Positions 1 through 5,566 are shown, numbered from the stretch's first letter. The stretch is 9,160 bases of DNA from Candidatus Poribacteria bacterium (GCA_028824575.1 JAPPDN010000226.1:1-9160); one strand, 5' to 3'. Notes: a model not told the origin generated them from the sequence alone. Translations and numbers: made by a program.

Positions 1-992
1 CCCAAGCCAGCACCTTCTGGCACCTGCATAAATCCACGTTGGACTTTGTGTGGCGTAATAATTAAGTCGTCTTCGTAAGCATGGCTGGCAGTAACACCCG
101 GCAGTGTGGCAGTTGGCATCACCGCCCCCAGATGACACGCAAATGCCGCTGTAATACCGGTGCCGACATACTGCAATAGAATCGGCGTGTTCGCAGCAGC
201 GAATGCCCAACCCGATGCCAACGCGCTTTTGATGCTCTCGTGGCTACACAGCGCACCGTCAAAATCGCCTGCTCGAAGTCCAATCCAAGGACCCGAAGGT
301 TGACGCGACGCACCTTCCCGGATAACACCTACCCCGTGCAAATAAAACGGAATCCGAATCCCCTGATGCAACCGCCGCCAGCCCTCCACATCATACGCAA
401 AAATCGGTTCCTCAAGCCCCTTAACAACCGGAATTTTCTCCAATTCCCGCAAGATAGGCAGTGCCTTCTCAACGTTAATCAACGAACCATTAAAGTCAAA
501 CTCCACACGAAAGTCCGGTGGCGCAACCTCTTGAATTGCATTCGATTGCTCAATGACATCGTAGAATGCACGTGCCTTACACTTCAGACCGCGATATCCA
601 CGTTCAGCGGCAACCTGAATCTCGTCGGCAGTATCTTCGGGAGACATACAGGGCATCCACCAACCCATCGCAACCCACTGTCGAACCTGTTGTCCCATCA
701 GTTTCCATGCAGGCAAGCCGAGGTGTTTTCCCATCAAATCATAGCACGCCATATCAAGGTTAAAACGCCCCTCCCCCATGACGTGATCAAACGGGTTTGT
801 ACCGAGATAGGTGTCCAACACCTCTTGCTCAAAAGGCGGTCCTGGATTTTCTCCGAGACCGATGAGACCGGTATCGGTATGAAATTTGTATACTGTGACC
901 AACTCGGTCATCGCAAAGTGGTAATATTTTTTCCGAATCCGCTCTTCGTAAGGTACCCGCAACGGAATCGCTTCAATTTCAGTAATTTTCAT
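1..992 (-). CDS. Mandelate racemase/muconate lactonizing enzyme-like protein (enolase superfamily), C-terminus cut by window edge
   Basis: 330 complete codons are visible and the gene runs off the window before its stop. The C-terminal VPEGAGLG segment resembles the end of this family, so probably only a few tens of residues are missing. Enolase-superfamily enzymes abstract a proton alpha to a carboxylate, using Mg2+ in a TIM barrel. An N-terminal capping domain is followed by K137-C-K139 (the KxK motif), D166 in EFDFN and E195 in GLEEP (metal ligands). Aligned by eye to Pseudomonas mandelate racemase, the third metal ligand (MR Glu247) falls on Gly220 in a FYLHGVG segment, and MR His297 falls on Gln274. 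Racemase or dehydratase activity is therefore uncertain. The ATG is preceded by an in-frame TAG. Its GAGGA ribosome site (1002-1006) overlaps the original TGA of the upstream dehydrogenase, which points to translational coupling. Family is secure, substrate unknown; sugar-acid processing is inferred from the neighbour. Confidence 0.88.
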   Translation of the reverse strand, partial: MKITEIEAIPLRVPYEERIRKKYYHFAMTELVTVYKFHTDTGLIGLGENPGPPFEQEVLDTYLGTNPFDHVMGEGRFNLDMACYDLMGKHLGLPAWKLMGQQVRQWVAMGWWMPCMSPEDTADEIQVAAERGYRGLKCKARAFYDVIEQSNAIQEVAPPDFRVEFDFNGSLINVEKALPILRELEKIPVVKGLEEPIFAYDVEGWRRLHQGIRIPFYLHGVGVIREGASRQPSGPWIGLRAGDFDGALCSHESIKSALASGWAFAAANTPILLQYVGTGITAAFACHLGAVMPTATLPGVTASHAYEDDLIITPHKVQRGFMQVPEGAGL

Positions 993-1001
993 CTATCATC
1001 A

Positions 1002-1006
1002 TCCTC
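1002..1006 (-). promoter_or_regulatory. Ribosome binding site of the enolase-superfamily gene, overlapping the dehydrogenase's original stop
   Basis: GAGGA on the minus strand lies 9 nt before the ATG at 992 and overlaps the TGA at 1005-1007. Ribosomes ending at that TGA would be placed to reinitiate. Ribosomes ending at the premature TAG stop 78 nt earlier, so the amber codon could also lower expression of the downstream gene (inference). Confidence 0.6.
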
Positions 1007-1082
1007 ACGGCACCAACTGCACCTTAATCGAATCCGATCCTTTTTGAACCATCTCAAACCCTGTCAGATAATCCTCCAACGG
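1005..1082 (-). pseudogene. Detached C-terminal tail of the zinc alcohol dehydrogenase, downstream of the amber codon
   Basis: In the same frame as the dehydrogenase, 25 codons plus TGA follow the TAG. They encode PLEDYLTGFEMV, then QKGSDSIKVQLVP, the typical final helix and strand of MDR alcohol dehydrogenases. The second dehydrogenase in this window (C-terminus at 9021-9160) reads SHQLPLSQVEDGFKAL at the equivalent place, so the TAG sits where that protein has Leu. A TTG-to-TAG change would need one base. The tail has no start codon or ribosome site of its own and is not a separate gene. Its preservation suggests a recent mutation, a sequencing or assembly error, or readthrough. Confidence 0.85.
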
Positions 1083-2078
1083 CTACTGATGCGTCACAAT
1101 ATGCTCGACCTCGATTAAACCGCGATGGATATAATCAATCGCCAGCGGATACGCATATGGACCTAAATGCGAACCGTGGATATTCAACTCTTTCGTATCA
1201 CCGATGATCGTCCAATCTACAGTCACCGGTTCCCGCATCACACTGAACTCAACAAACGTGCCTGCTTTCCGAATCATGTGCAGCCCTTGCTCAACCGCCT
1301 TTGGATGTCCCGTCGCCTCAATATAGACATCACATCCGTAGCCTTCCGTCAAATCTAACACCTCTTGGACAGCATCCGTCTCCGACGGGTTGATCCCAAT
1401 ATCCGCGCCCAACTTCTTCGCAACCTCTAACCGTTTCGGCATCAGGTCAATAGAGATAAGCACACCGGGATTTTTCAACTTCGCCGCACCAATCATGCCG
1501 AGACCGAGCGTTCCCGCACCTGCAACCACAACAACATCACCAAACTCAATGTTACCCCGTTGCACGGCGTGAATGGAACAAGCAAGCGGTTCAATCACTG
1601 CTGCATTTACTATTGGAATATCAGAAGGCACCTTGTAGACGAGTGAACGTGCCGGAAACTTCATATAGTCCGCCATACCACCATTGACAACCGGTTGAAA
1701 CCCATAGATATTATGGACCTGGCAGAGCCAATACTTCCCCGTCCGGCAATATCGACATTCCCAACACGGAACAATCTGCTCAGCGATGGCACGGTCACCG
1801 ATTTCGAGATTGTATTTCTCGGCTGCCCCCGGACCGAGTTCTACGACCTCACCGATGAATTCGTGACCAGCGATAACAGGTGCCTCCACATACGGCAGAC
1901 GGTGTTCGTCACCCCAGAAAAGCGGTGCGCCTGTATAGCATTTGATGTCGCTCGCACAAACGCCGCAGGCATTCACCTTAATAACGACTTCATCGGGACC
2001 CGCCTCCGGCATCGGGACCTCTTCAAGACGATAGTCCCACGGTTCGCGACACATAATCGCACGCATCGTTTTCGGCAT
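1083..2078 (-). CDS. Zinc-dependent alcohol dehydrogenase, erythritol/L-threitol dehydrogenase-like, prematurely terminated by an amber codon
   Basis: 331-residue medium-chain dehydrogenase/reductase, predicted to oxidise a secondary alcohol or polyol with NAD+. Catalytic zinc ligands are C41 (GVCASD), H72-E73 (GHEF) and E163. Structural zinc cysteines are C105, C108, C111 and C119. The Rossmann motif is G187-A-G-T-L-G192, and D211 at the end of the second strand favours NAD over NADP. The CASDIKCYTG...FWGDE segment resembles erythritol/L-threitol dehydrogenases, as far as I remember them. AAGGAG (2086-2091) lies 7 nt before the ATG. The frame stops at TAG (1083-1085) directly after THQ, but the same frame then reads PLEDYLTGFEMVQKG...KVQLVP and reaches TGA at 1005-1007. 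That is the expected family C-terminus (about 357 residues in total). The product is either truncated, read through, or reflects a sequence error. It is first in a minus-strand pair with the enolase-superfamily gene. Confidence 0.88.
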   Translation of the reverse strand: MPKTMRAIMCREPWDYRLEEVPMPEAGPDEVVIKVNACGVCASDIKCYTGAPLFWGDEHRLPYVEAPVIAGHEFIGEVVELGPGAAEKYNLEIGDRAIAEQIVPCWECRYCRTGKYWLCQVHNIYGFQPVVNGGMADYMKFPARSLVYKVPSDIPIVNAAVIEPLACSIHAVQRGNIEFGDVVVVAGAGTLGLGMIGAAKLKNPGVLISIDLMPKRLEVAKKLGADIGINPSETDAVQEVLDLTEGYGCDVYIEATGHPKAVEQGLHMIRKAGTFVEFSVMREPVTVDWTIIGDTKELNIHGSHLGPYAYPLAIDYIHRGLIEVEHIVTHQ

Positions 2079-2108
2079 TCAGAATCTCCTTATGGAATTC
2101 AGAGCAGC

Positions 2109-2114
2109 ATTGTA
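2109..2114 (-). promoter_or_regulatory. Possible -10 element for the dehydrogenase gene
   Basis: On the minus strand this reads TACAAT (5/6 match to TATAAT), about 30 bp before the dehydrogenase ATG. TTGATG occurs 19 nt upstream, which is longer than the ideal 17-nt spacing, so the call is weak. The hexamer is partly formed by the end of the outer inverted repeat, so the repeat may supply promoter sequence. Confidence 0.25.
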
Positions 2115-2129
2115 GGTTGGGTTGAACGG
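2111..2129 (+). repeat. Left arm of a perfect 19-bp outer inverted repeat
   Basis: TGTAGGTTGGGTTGAACGG is matched base for base by its reverse complement at 2338-2356, 208 bp further on. The core GTTGGGTT (2116-2123) also pairs with AACCCAAC at 2207-2214. From memory, repeats built on GTAGGTTGGGTT are scattered through Poribacteria and some cyanobacterial genomes. Confidence 0.9.
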
Positions 2130-2201
2130 ACACCATCAAAACCGTGAAAAGTCGTAGAAAAATGAAGTACTCTCCATACATGCCACATCAAACAGAAAGG
2201 G

Positions 2202-2266
2202 AGTGAAACCCAACGTTTTTGTTTTAAAGTTTTTAGGACTTTGACGGTATGAAGTTGGGTTTCACT
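2202..2266. repeat. Inner 13-bp perfect inverted repeat with a nested 5-bp repeat in the loop
   Basis: AGTGAAACCCAAC (2202-2214) is the exact reverse complement of GTTGGGTTTCACT (2254-2266), with a 39-nt AT-rich loop. Inside the loop, AAAGT (2226-2230) faces ACTTT (2238-2242), giving a second small stem. The arms share the AACCCAAC/GTTGGGTT core with the outer repeat, so several alternative stem-loops can form. A transcript could fold into a hairpin here, but no flanking T-run marks it as a standard terminator. Confidence 0.85.
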
Positions 2267-2337
2267 GCGTTCTTGAGTATATCTAATGACATGTTGGATT
2301 TGCGGGTATTTAGAACGTCCGCATTTGTCTTCTCAAC

Positions 2338-2356
2338 CCGTTCAACCCAACCTACA
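2338..2356 (-). repeat. Right arm of the perfect 19-bp outer inverted repeat
   Basis: CCGTTCAACCCAACCTACA is the exact reverse complement of 2111-2129. No obvious target-site duplication flanks the pair (AGCAT on the left, GAAAC on the right). A small non-autonomous element is therefore possible but not shown. Confidence 0.9.
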
Positions 2357-2394
2357 GAAACCGTTGAGGCCTACGGTTGCGCGTAGACCCGCAT

Positions 2395-2907
2395 CTAAGG
2401 ATGGTGTAAAATGTGGTAGGCAGCGATACCTAAGGAGACATGAACGTTCAGCGAGGCACCCGCCCCATACATCGGAAGGAAAACTATCATATCGCAGACA
2501 GCAAGCGTTCGTTTCGTTACGCCGTGGTCCTCGTGTCCGACGATAAGGCAGATTTTCTTTGGATAGTCCACCGCATCATAGCGAATTGATTGCGCTGTAA
2601 CCTCCAAAGCACAACTCGTGTAACCCTCTGCTTTGAGTGATACAATCGCGTCCGCTGCCTGTTCCGTATACCGCCATTTTACCCGTCGATGCTTCCCGCG
2701 TGCGACTTTGCGAACGAGCGGATGCGGCGGTTGCGCGCTGATGCCTGTTAGGATAAGTTCTTTCACACGGCACGCATCCGCTATCCGAAAGGCAGAACCA
2801 ACATTAACCGGGTCTTGCACGTCTTGTAGGATAAAAACCAGTTCTCTTTTTGGCGGTTCTGTCTGCTTCAGAAAATCTTTGAGCGGTTTACCGCGTAATT
2901 GTTTCAT
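2395..2907 (-). CDS. SpoU/TrmH-family RNA 2'-O-methyltransferase
   Basis: 170-residue SPOUT-class protein, predicted to transfer methyl from S-adenosylmethionine to a ribose 2'-OH in tRNA or rRNA, acting as a cytoplasmic dimer through its trefoil knot. All three family motifs are clear. Motif 1 is N35-V-G-S-A-F-R41 with the conserved catalytic-type Arg. Motif 2 is LIVGHEDHGV at 121-130. Motif 3 is LPMYGAGASLNVHVSLG at 144-160, with S152-L-N-V155 at the cofactor knot. The protein is short, close to single-domain members such as TrmL, and lacks the N-terminal L30e-like substrate-binding domain of RlmB. The target nucleotide cannot be read from sequence. It starts at ATG with an AT-rich leader and no clear ribosome site, and ends in TAG. 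It lies downstream of the aldo/keto reductase on the same strand, separated by 93 bp of repeats. Co-transcription is possible but a functional link is not evident. Confidence 0.93.
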   Translation of the reverse strand: MKQLRGKPLKDFLKQTEPPKRELVFILQDVQDPVNVGSAFRIADACRVKELILTGISAQPPHPLVRKVARGKHRRVKWRYTEQAADAIVSLKAEGYTSCALEVTAQSIRYDAVDYPKKICLIVGHEDHGVTKRTLAVCDMIVFLPMYGAGASLNVHVSLGIAAYHILHHP

Positions 2908-2923
2908 ATTTTATGAAAACATC

Positions 2924-2951
2924 AGGGTTACAAACCCCTCCCACAAGAGAT
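2924..2951 (+). repeat. 28-bp direct repeat, copy 1
   Basis: This copy starts AGGGTTACAAAC and ends CCCACAAGAGAT. It matches 2970-2997 at 25 of 28 positions, and all three differences are C-to-T in the middle. It contains the small palindrome GGGTT-ACA-AACCC at 2925-2937. It sits directly upstream of the RNA methyltransferase start. Confidence 0.85.
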
Positions 2952-2969
2952 CGATAATTGGAAGCATCA

Positions 2970-2997
2970 AGGGTTACAAACTTTTCCCACAAGAGAT
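2970..2997 (+). repeat. 28-bp direct repeat, copy 2
   Basis: Second copy, 46 bp after the first, ending 3 bp before the stop codon of the aldo/keto reductase (3001-3003). The three C-to-T differences turn the AACCC arm of the internal palindrome into AACTT. That can still pair with GGGTT in RNA through G-U wobbles. Confidence 0.85.
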
Positions 2998-3000
2998 AAG

Positions 3001-3777
3001 CTATGCAGCCTTGCGTTGTATCAAACGTCGCCTTGCGCTGGCACGTGCAAGTCCGACATCCAACGTAATATGCGGGTAATCTGTCATACCGAGATTAATT
3101 GCGTGCGCCGTTTCGAGATTGAAACCCCACTCAATCCATTCCGGTATATCTGCCTCTGGAACATCACCCGCTACGACAACCTTCATGATACTGATACCTT
3201 TCCCGATGTTGTATGCGCGTTGGATGTACGCAAGATGCTTGTCAAGGGAGCCACCCTCTAACATCCGACCCTCTTTGTTCGCCGTCGCAAGGATAACCTC
3301 AATTTCAGGGTGATCAATTACGGCATCCATCACTGTACCTGTATGAATATGGGTAGAACAGCCGATGACTCGGATTTTGCCAGCGGCTTTTGCTTCTCGG
3401 AACGCGTCTAATGCCCCCTCACGGGACACCAAATCTTCAGGCGTGGAGATGCCATGCAACAATAAAACATCTAAGTAATCCGTTTGCAGCTCCTGAAGCG
3501 AACGCGTAATGCTCGCCTTGGCACCTTCATAATCTTTCGCGCCGGTCTTCGTTTGAATGACCACTTCGTCCCGAAAAATCTGGCGGACAGCCTCTCCGAG
3601 ATGCGGTTGCGTCCCGTAACCCTCGGCGGTATCCCAGAAGGTAACGCCTTCATCAAGTGCTTTCAACATCAATTTGCTACCGGCTTCAACGGTATCGCAG
3701 GTGTTCTTAATTCGTCCCGCACCGAAGCAGAGCCGTGAGATTTCTAAACCCGTTTTCCCGTACGCTAAATATTCCAT
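3001..3777 (-). CDS. Aldo/keto reductase family oxidoreductase
   Basis: 258-residue (alpha/beta)8 NAD(P)H-dependent reductase interconverting a carbonyl and an alcohol; the substrate is unknown. The full AKR catalytic tetrad is visible: D49 and Y54 (FWDTAEGYG), K77 (IQTKTG) and H108 (LLLHGIS). The N-terminal YGKTGLEISRLCFGAG is the usual first strand and turn. Near the C-terminus, AINLGMTDYPHITLDVGLA corresponds to the cofactor-binding region. At 258 residues it is on the short side for the family. The frame is open upstream to 3885, but I chose the ATG at 3777. A strong GGAGG (3783-3787) sits 5 nt before it, and the homologous part begins exactly there. The gene diverges from the NagA-like gene across a 218-bp spacer and precedes the RNA methyltransferase on the same strand. 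It ends in TAG. Confidence 0.93.
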   Translation of the reverse strand: MEYLAYGKTGLEISRLCFGAGRIKNTCDTVEAGSKLMLKALDEGVTFWDTAEGYGTQPHLGEAVRQIFRDEVVIQTKTGAKDYEGAKASITRSLQELQTDYLDVLLLHGISTPEDLVSREGALDAFREAKAAGKIRVIGCSTHIHTGTVMDAVIDHPEIEVILATANKEGRMLEGGSLDKHLAYIQRAYNIGKGISIMKVVVAGDVPEADIPEWIEWGFNLETAHAINLGMTDYPHITLDVGLARASARRRLIQRKAA

Positions 3778-3782
3778 TGTGT

Positions 3783-3787
3783 CCTCC
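3783..3787 (-). promoter_or_regulatory. Ribosome binding site that fixes the aldo/keto reductase start
   Basis: GGAGG on the minus strand, 5 nt before the ATG at 3777. It argues against the 36-residue N-terminal extension open in this frame up to 3885, which has no family similarity. Confidence 0.75.
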
Positions 3788-3919
3788 ACATCCAGTCGTT
3801 GTTTTTTCAACAGATGTTTGTGTGACCATGATTCCCTAAACTGGTTCAGATGTCCTTTGATATACTTTAACCGAATTTCGCCCAAAAATGCAACCCTTTT
3901 TTCTCAGATGCCTTTTTTC

Positions 3920-3948
3920 TTGGTAACAAACCCCTTTTCAGGTATCAT
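3920..3948 (+). promoter_or_regulatory. Candidate sigma-70-type promoter for the NagA-VOC-PhyH cluster
   Basis: TTGGTA (3920-3925, 4/6 match to TTGACA) is followed after exactly 17 nt by TATCAT (3943-3948, 5/6 match to TATAAT) in the divergent spacer. Transcription would begin near 3955, roughly 40-55 bp before the first start codon. The stretch also partly resembles the 28-bp repeats (GGTAACAAACCCC). Motif match only. Confidence 0.35.
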
Positions 3949-3995
3949 AGAAGATAAGTTCGCAAGCCTTACCAATTTTTTCAACACCTGTTTAG

Positions 3996-5156
3996 ATGCA
4001 TCAAAATATTATGAAACTCAGTGGACATACACTTTTCAATAACACACCCGTTGAAATCACCATCGCTGATGACCATGTTCAGTCAATTCGTGAAGTGACC
4101 ACCGCCGACAGCGAAATATGGATCGCCCCTGCTCCAATAGACATTCAGGTGAACGGCTTCGCAGGATTCGATCTCAATGTTGCCACCGTTACACCAGAGG
4201 ATGTCTGTGCGATGGTGCGTGCCCTTTGGCGTGTCGGCACCGGTTTCTTATGTCCAACAGTCGTGACTGCCTCTTTTGAAAGAATTAGCAACTCCCTGCG
4301 TGCTATCGTAGAAGCATGCAAAGCGGATGCTTTGGTTGCCCACTCCGTGCTTGGGATTCATCTTGAGGGACCGTATATATCTCCAGAGGACGGACCACGT
4401 GGAGCACACCCGCTCGAACATGTCAGAGATCCGGATTGGGACGAATTTCGGCAGTGGCAGGACATCGCCGAAGGTAATATTTCCATCGTAACCCTCGCAC
4501 CTGAGAAAAAGGGGGCGATCCGGTTTATCGAAAAACTGGTTGCGAATGGAATTGTGGTCGCATTGGGACATACGAACGCTTCAGCGGATGATATCCAAGC
4601 CGCAATTGATGCTGGGGCGAAACTTTCAACACACCTCGGGAACGGGGCACACGCTCTAATCCGACGGCACCCCAACTATATCTGGGAACAACTCGGTGCC
4701 GATGAACTCTGGGCAAGTCTCATCGTTGATGGACATCATCTACCACCTTCTGTCGCCAAGTCAATGATACGCGCGAAGACGCTTGATCGATGCGTCCTCG
4801 TCAGCGACGCAGTGGCCTTGGCTGGCATGGAACCGGGTACATATCAGTTTGCTGAAAGATCTGTAGAATTGACAACAGATCGGTGTGTCCGCTTGGTTGG
4901 CACGGAATATCTCGCTGGTTCCGCTATCGAATTGGCACGCGGCGTTGAAAATAGTGTCCGATTTGCTGGCATTTCGCTTAAAGAAGCCGTATCACTCGCC
5001 ACGTTACAACCGATGCATCTGCTCAATGCAAAAGCACAAGTAGAATCAGAAACAAACCTAATCCTCTTTGAGTGGGACACAGCACAATATGAAAACAATT
5101 TGATCGGAACAATTGTCGGCGGCGAGTTAGTCTATCACACAGAGGCACCACAATAA
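3996..5156 (+). CDS. nagA: NagA-like N-acetylglucosamine-6-phosphate deacetylase (amidohydrolase superfamily)
   Basis: 386-residue amidohydrolase. Canonical NagA removes acetate from GlcNAc-6-phosphate in the cytoplasm, feeding amino sugars to glycolysis. Visible motifs in NagA order: PAPIDIQVNGFAGFD (45-59), E124 metal ligand in HLEGP, H191 in LGHTNAS, H213 in STHLGNG, H247 in VDGHH, and catalytic D271 in LVSDA. A LAGSAIE segment and the C-terminal GTIVGGELV strand follow. The usual HLFNAMP loop with its REPG motif, which in NagA helps bind the sugar phosphate, here reads HLGNGAH with RRHPN. The substrate may therefore differ from GlcNAc-6-P. Start is ambiguous: ATG at 3996 or at 4011 (MKLSGHTLF), neither with a clear ribosome site; I give the longer form. 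It is first in a plus-strand cluster, with the VOC gene 23 bp downstream. Family is secure, exact substrate uncertain. Confidence 0.88.
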   Translation: MHQNIMKLSGHTLFNNTPVEITIADDHVQSIREVTTADSEIWIAPAPIDIQVNGFAGFDLNVATVTPEDVCAMVRALWRVGTGFLCPTVVTASFERISNSLRAIVEACKADALVAHSVLGIHLEGPYISPEDGPRGAHPLEHVRDPDWDEFRQWQDIAEGNISIVTLAPEKKGAIRFIEKLVANGIVVALGHTNASADDIQAAIDAGAKLSTHLGNGAHALIRRHPNYIWEQLGADELWASLIVDGHHLPPSVAKSMIRAKTLDRCVLVSDAVALAGMEPGTYQFAERSVELTTDRCVRLVGTEYLAGSAIELARGVENSVRFAGISLKEAVSLATLQPMHLLNAKAQVESETNLILFEWDTAQYENNLIGTIVGGELVYHTEAPQ

Positions 5157-5165
5157 TACAATATC

Positions 5166-5171
5166 GGAGGG
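5166..5171 (+). promoter_or_regulatory. Ribosome binding site of the VOC gene
   Basis: GGAGGG, 8 nt before the ATG at 5180 and within the 23-bp gap after the NagA-like stop. It supports independent translation of the second gene on a shared transcript. Confidence 0.7.
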
Positions 5172-5179
5172 AATACACA

Positions 5180-5566
5180 ATGGACGGTTATTACGGCATT
5201 GGAGAAGTATTCGTTAAAGTTGCAAACCTTGAGCGTGCAGCGGAATTTTATCGAAATCTACTCGGCTTTGAAATGGTAGAACGGAACAATCGGCAGCTTT
5301 ATATCTACTTAGAAAACGGACATCTTGTCCTCAAGGAAGCTGGAAGCCCTGGACACGACGCGGGGGGTCCGATGCACTTCGCTTTTGTAACAAGCACCGA
5401 ACGGATTAACCAACTCGCTAAACAATTCGCAGCTTTACCTTACCGGACTCGTGGTCCTTTTGATTTTGATGACCCACGCGGCAAATGTCGTGCTTTTTTT
5501 ATCTTCGATCCAGACGGAAATGAAATTGAGTTTAATGACCTCTACTGCCCAGCCGACTCGACTTAG
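5180..5566 (+). CDS. VOC-family (glyoxalase/bleomycin-resistance/dioxygenase fold) protein
   Basis: 128-residue vicinal-oxygen-chelate protein with two beta-alpha-beta-beta-beta modules. Members use a divalent metal for isomerase, dioxygenase or epimerase chemistry, or simply bind small molecules. The first module has the typical NLERAAEFYRNLLGFEMVER (16-35). The second ends in FIFDPDGNEIEFNDLY (107-122). Putative metal ligands are H66 in MHFAF and E117 in EIEF. The first-strand position usually held by His (as in DHVALRV) is Glu9 here (GEVFVKV), an altered but potentially metal-binding site. The reaction cannot be assigned. The preceding gene ends 23 bp upstream and the PhyH gene begins 31 bp downstream, so the three are probably one operon. 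Ends in TAG. Confidence 0.9.
   Translation: MDGYYGIGEVFVKVANLERAAEFYRNLLGFEMVERNNRQLYIYLENGHLVLKEAGSPGHDAGGPMHFAFVTSTERINQLAKQFAALPYRTRGPFDFDDPRGKCRAFFIFDPDGNEIEFNDLYCPADST

Larger units (their letters stand above)
2079..2394. other. Gene-free intergenic stretch containing nested inverted repeats
   Basis: This 316-bp stretch lies between the stop of the RNA methyltransferase and the start of the dehydrogenase, both on the minus strand. I see no credible coding frame or RNA gene. It holds the ribosome site and a weak promoter candidate for the dehydrogenase near 2079-2114. Most of the rest is an arrangement of inverted repeats spanning 2111-2356. A short hairpin sequence, CTACG-GTTGCG-CGTAG, lies at 2371-2386 just beyond the methyltransferase stop. 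It lacks a T-run on the minus strand, so I do not call it a terminator. Confidence 0.8.

Noticed and set aside
1083..1085. Genome-wide reassignment of TAG to an amino acid
   Set aside because: Six other genes in the window end in TAG at the expected length of their families, so TAG works as a normal stop here.
240..1118. 292-codon open frame on the plus strand opposite the enolase-superfamily gene
   Set aside because: The product is rich in Arg, His, Asn and Pro with no recognisable domain and no ribosome site. The opposite strand encodes a clear enolase-superfamily protein, so this is an antisense shadow.
1695..2147. 150-codon plus-strand frame opposite the dehydrogenase N-terminus
   Set aside because: Antisense to the conserved zinc-binding and substrate-domain region of the dehydrogenase, with no motif of its own.
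2111..2356. Insertion sequence or attachment site
   Set aside because: There is no transposase or integrase frame and no target-site duplication next to the outer repeat arms. Only a repeat array can be claimed.
2371..2386. Terminator hairpin after the RNA methyltransferase
   Set aside because: A 5-bp CTACG/CGTAG stem exists, but no T-run follows on the minus strand.
2924..2997. CRISPR array
   Set aside because: There are only two copies with an 18-bp spacer, too short and too few, and no cas gene nearby.
3778..3885. 36-residue N-terminal extension of the aldo/keto reductase
   Set aside because: The extension has no family similarity, while a strong GGAGG lies 5 nt before the internal ATG at 3777, where the conserved YGKTGLEISRL begins.
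4858..4881. Inverted repeat GATCTGT/ACAGATC inside the NagA-like gene
   Set aside because: Seven-base arms within coding sequence are expected by chance, and nothing else marks the site as functional.
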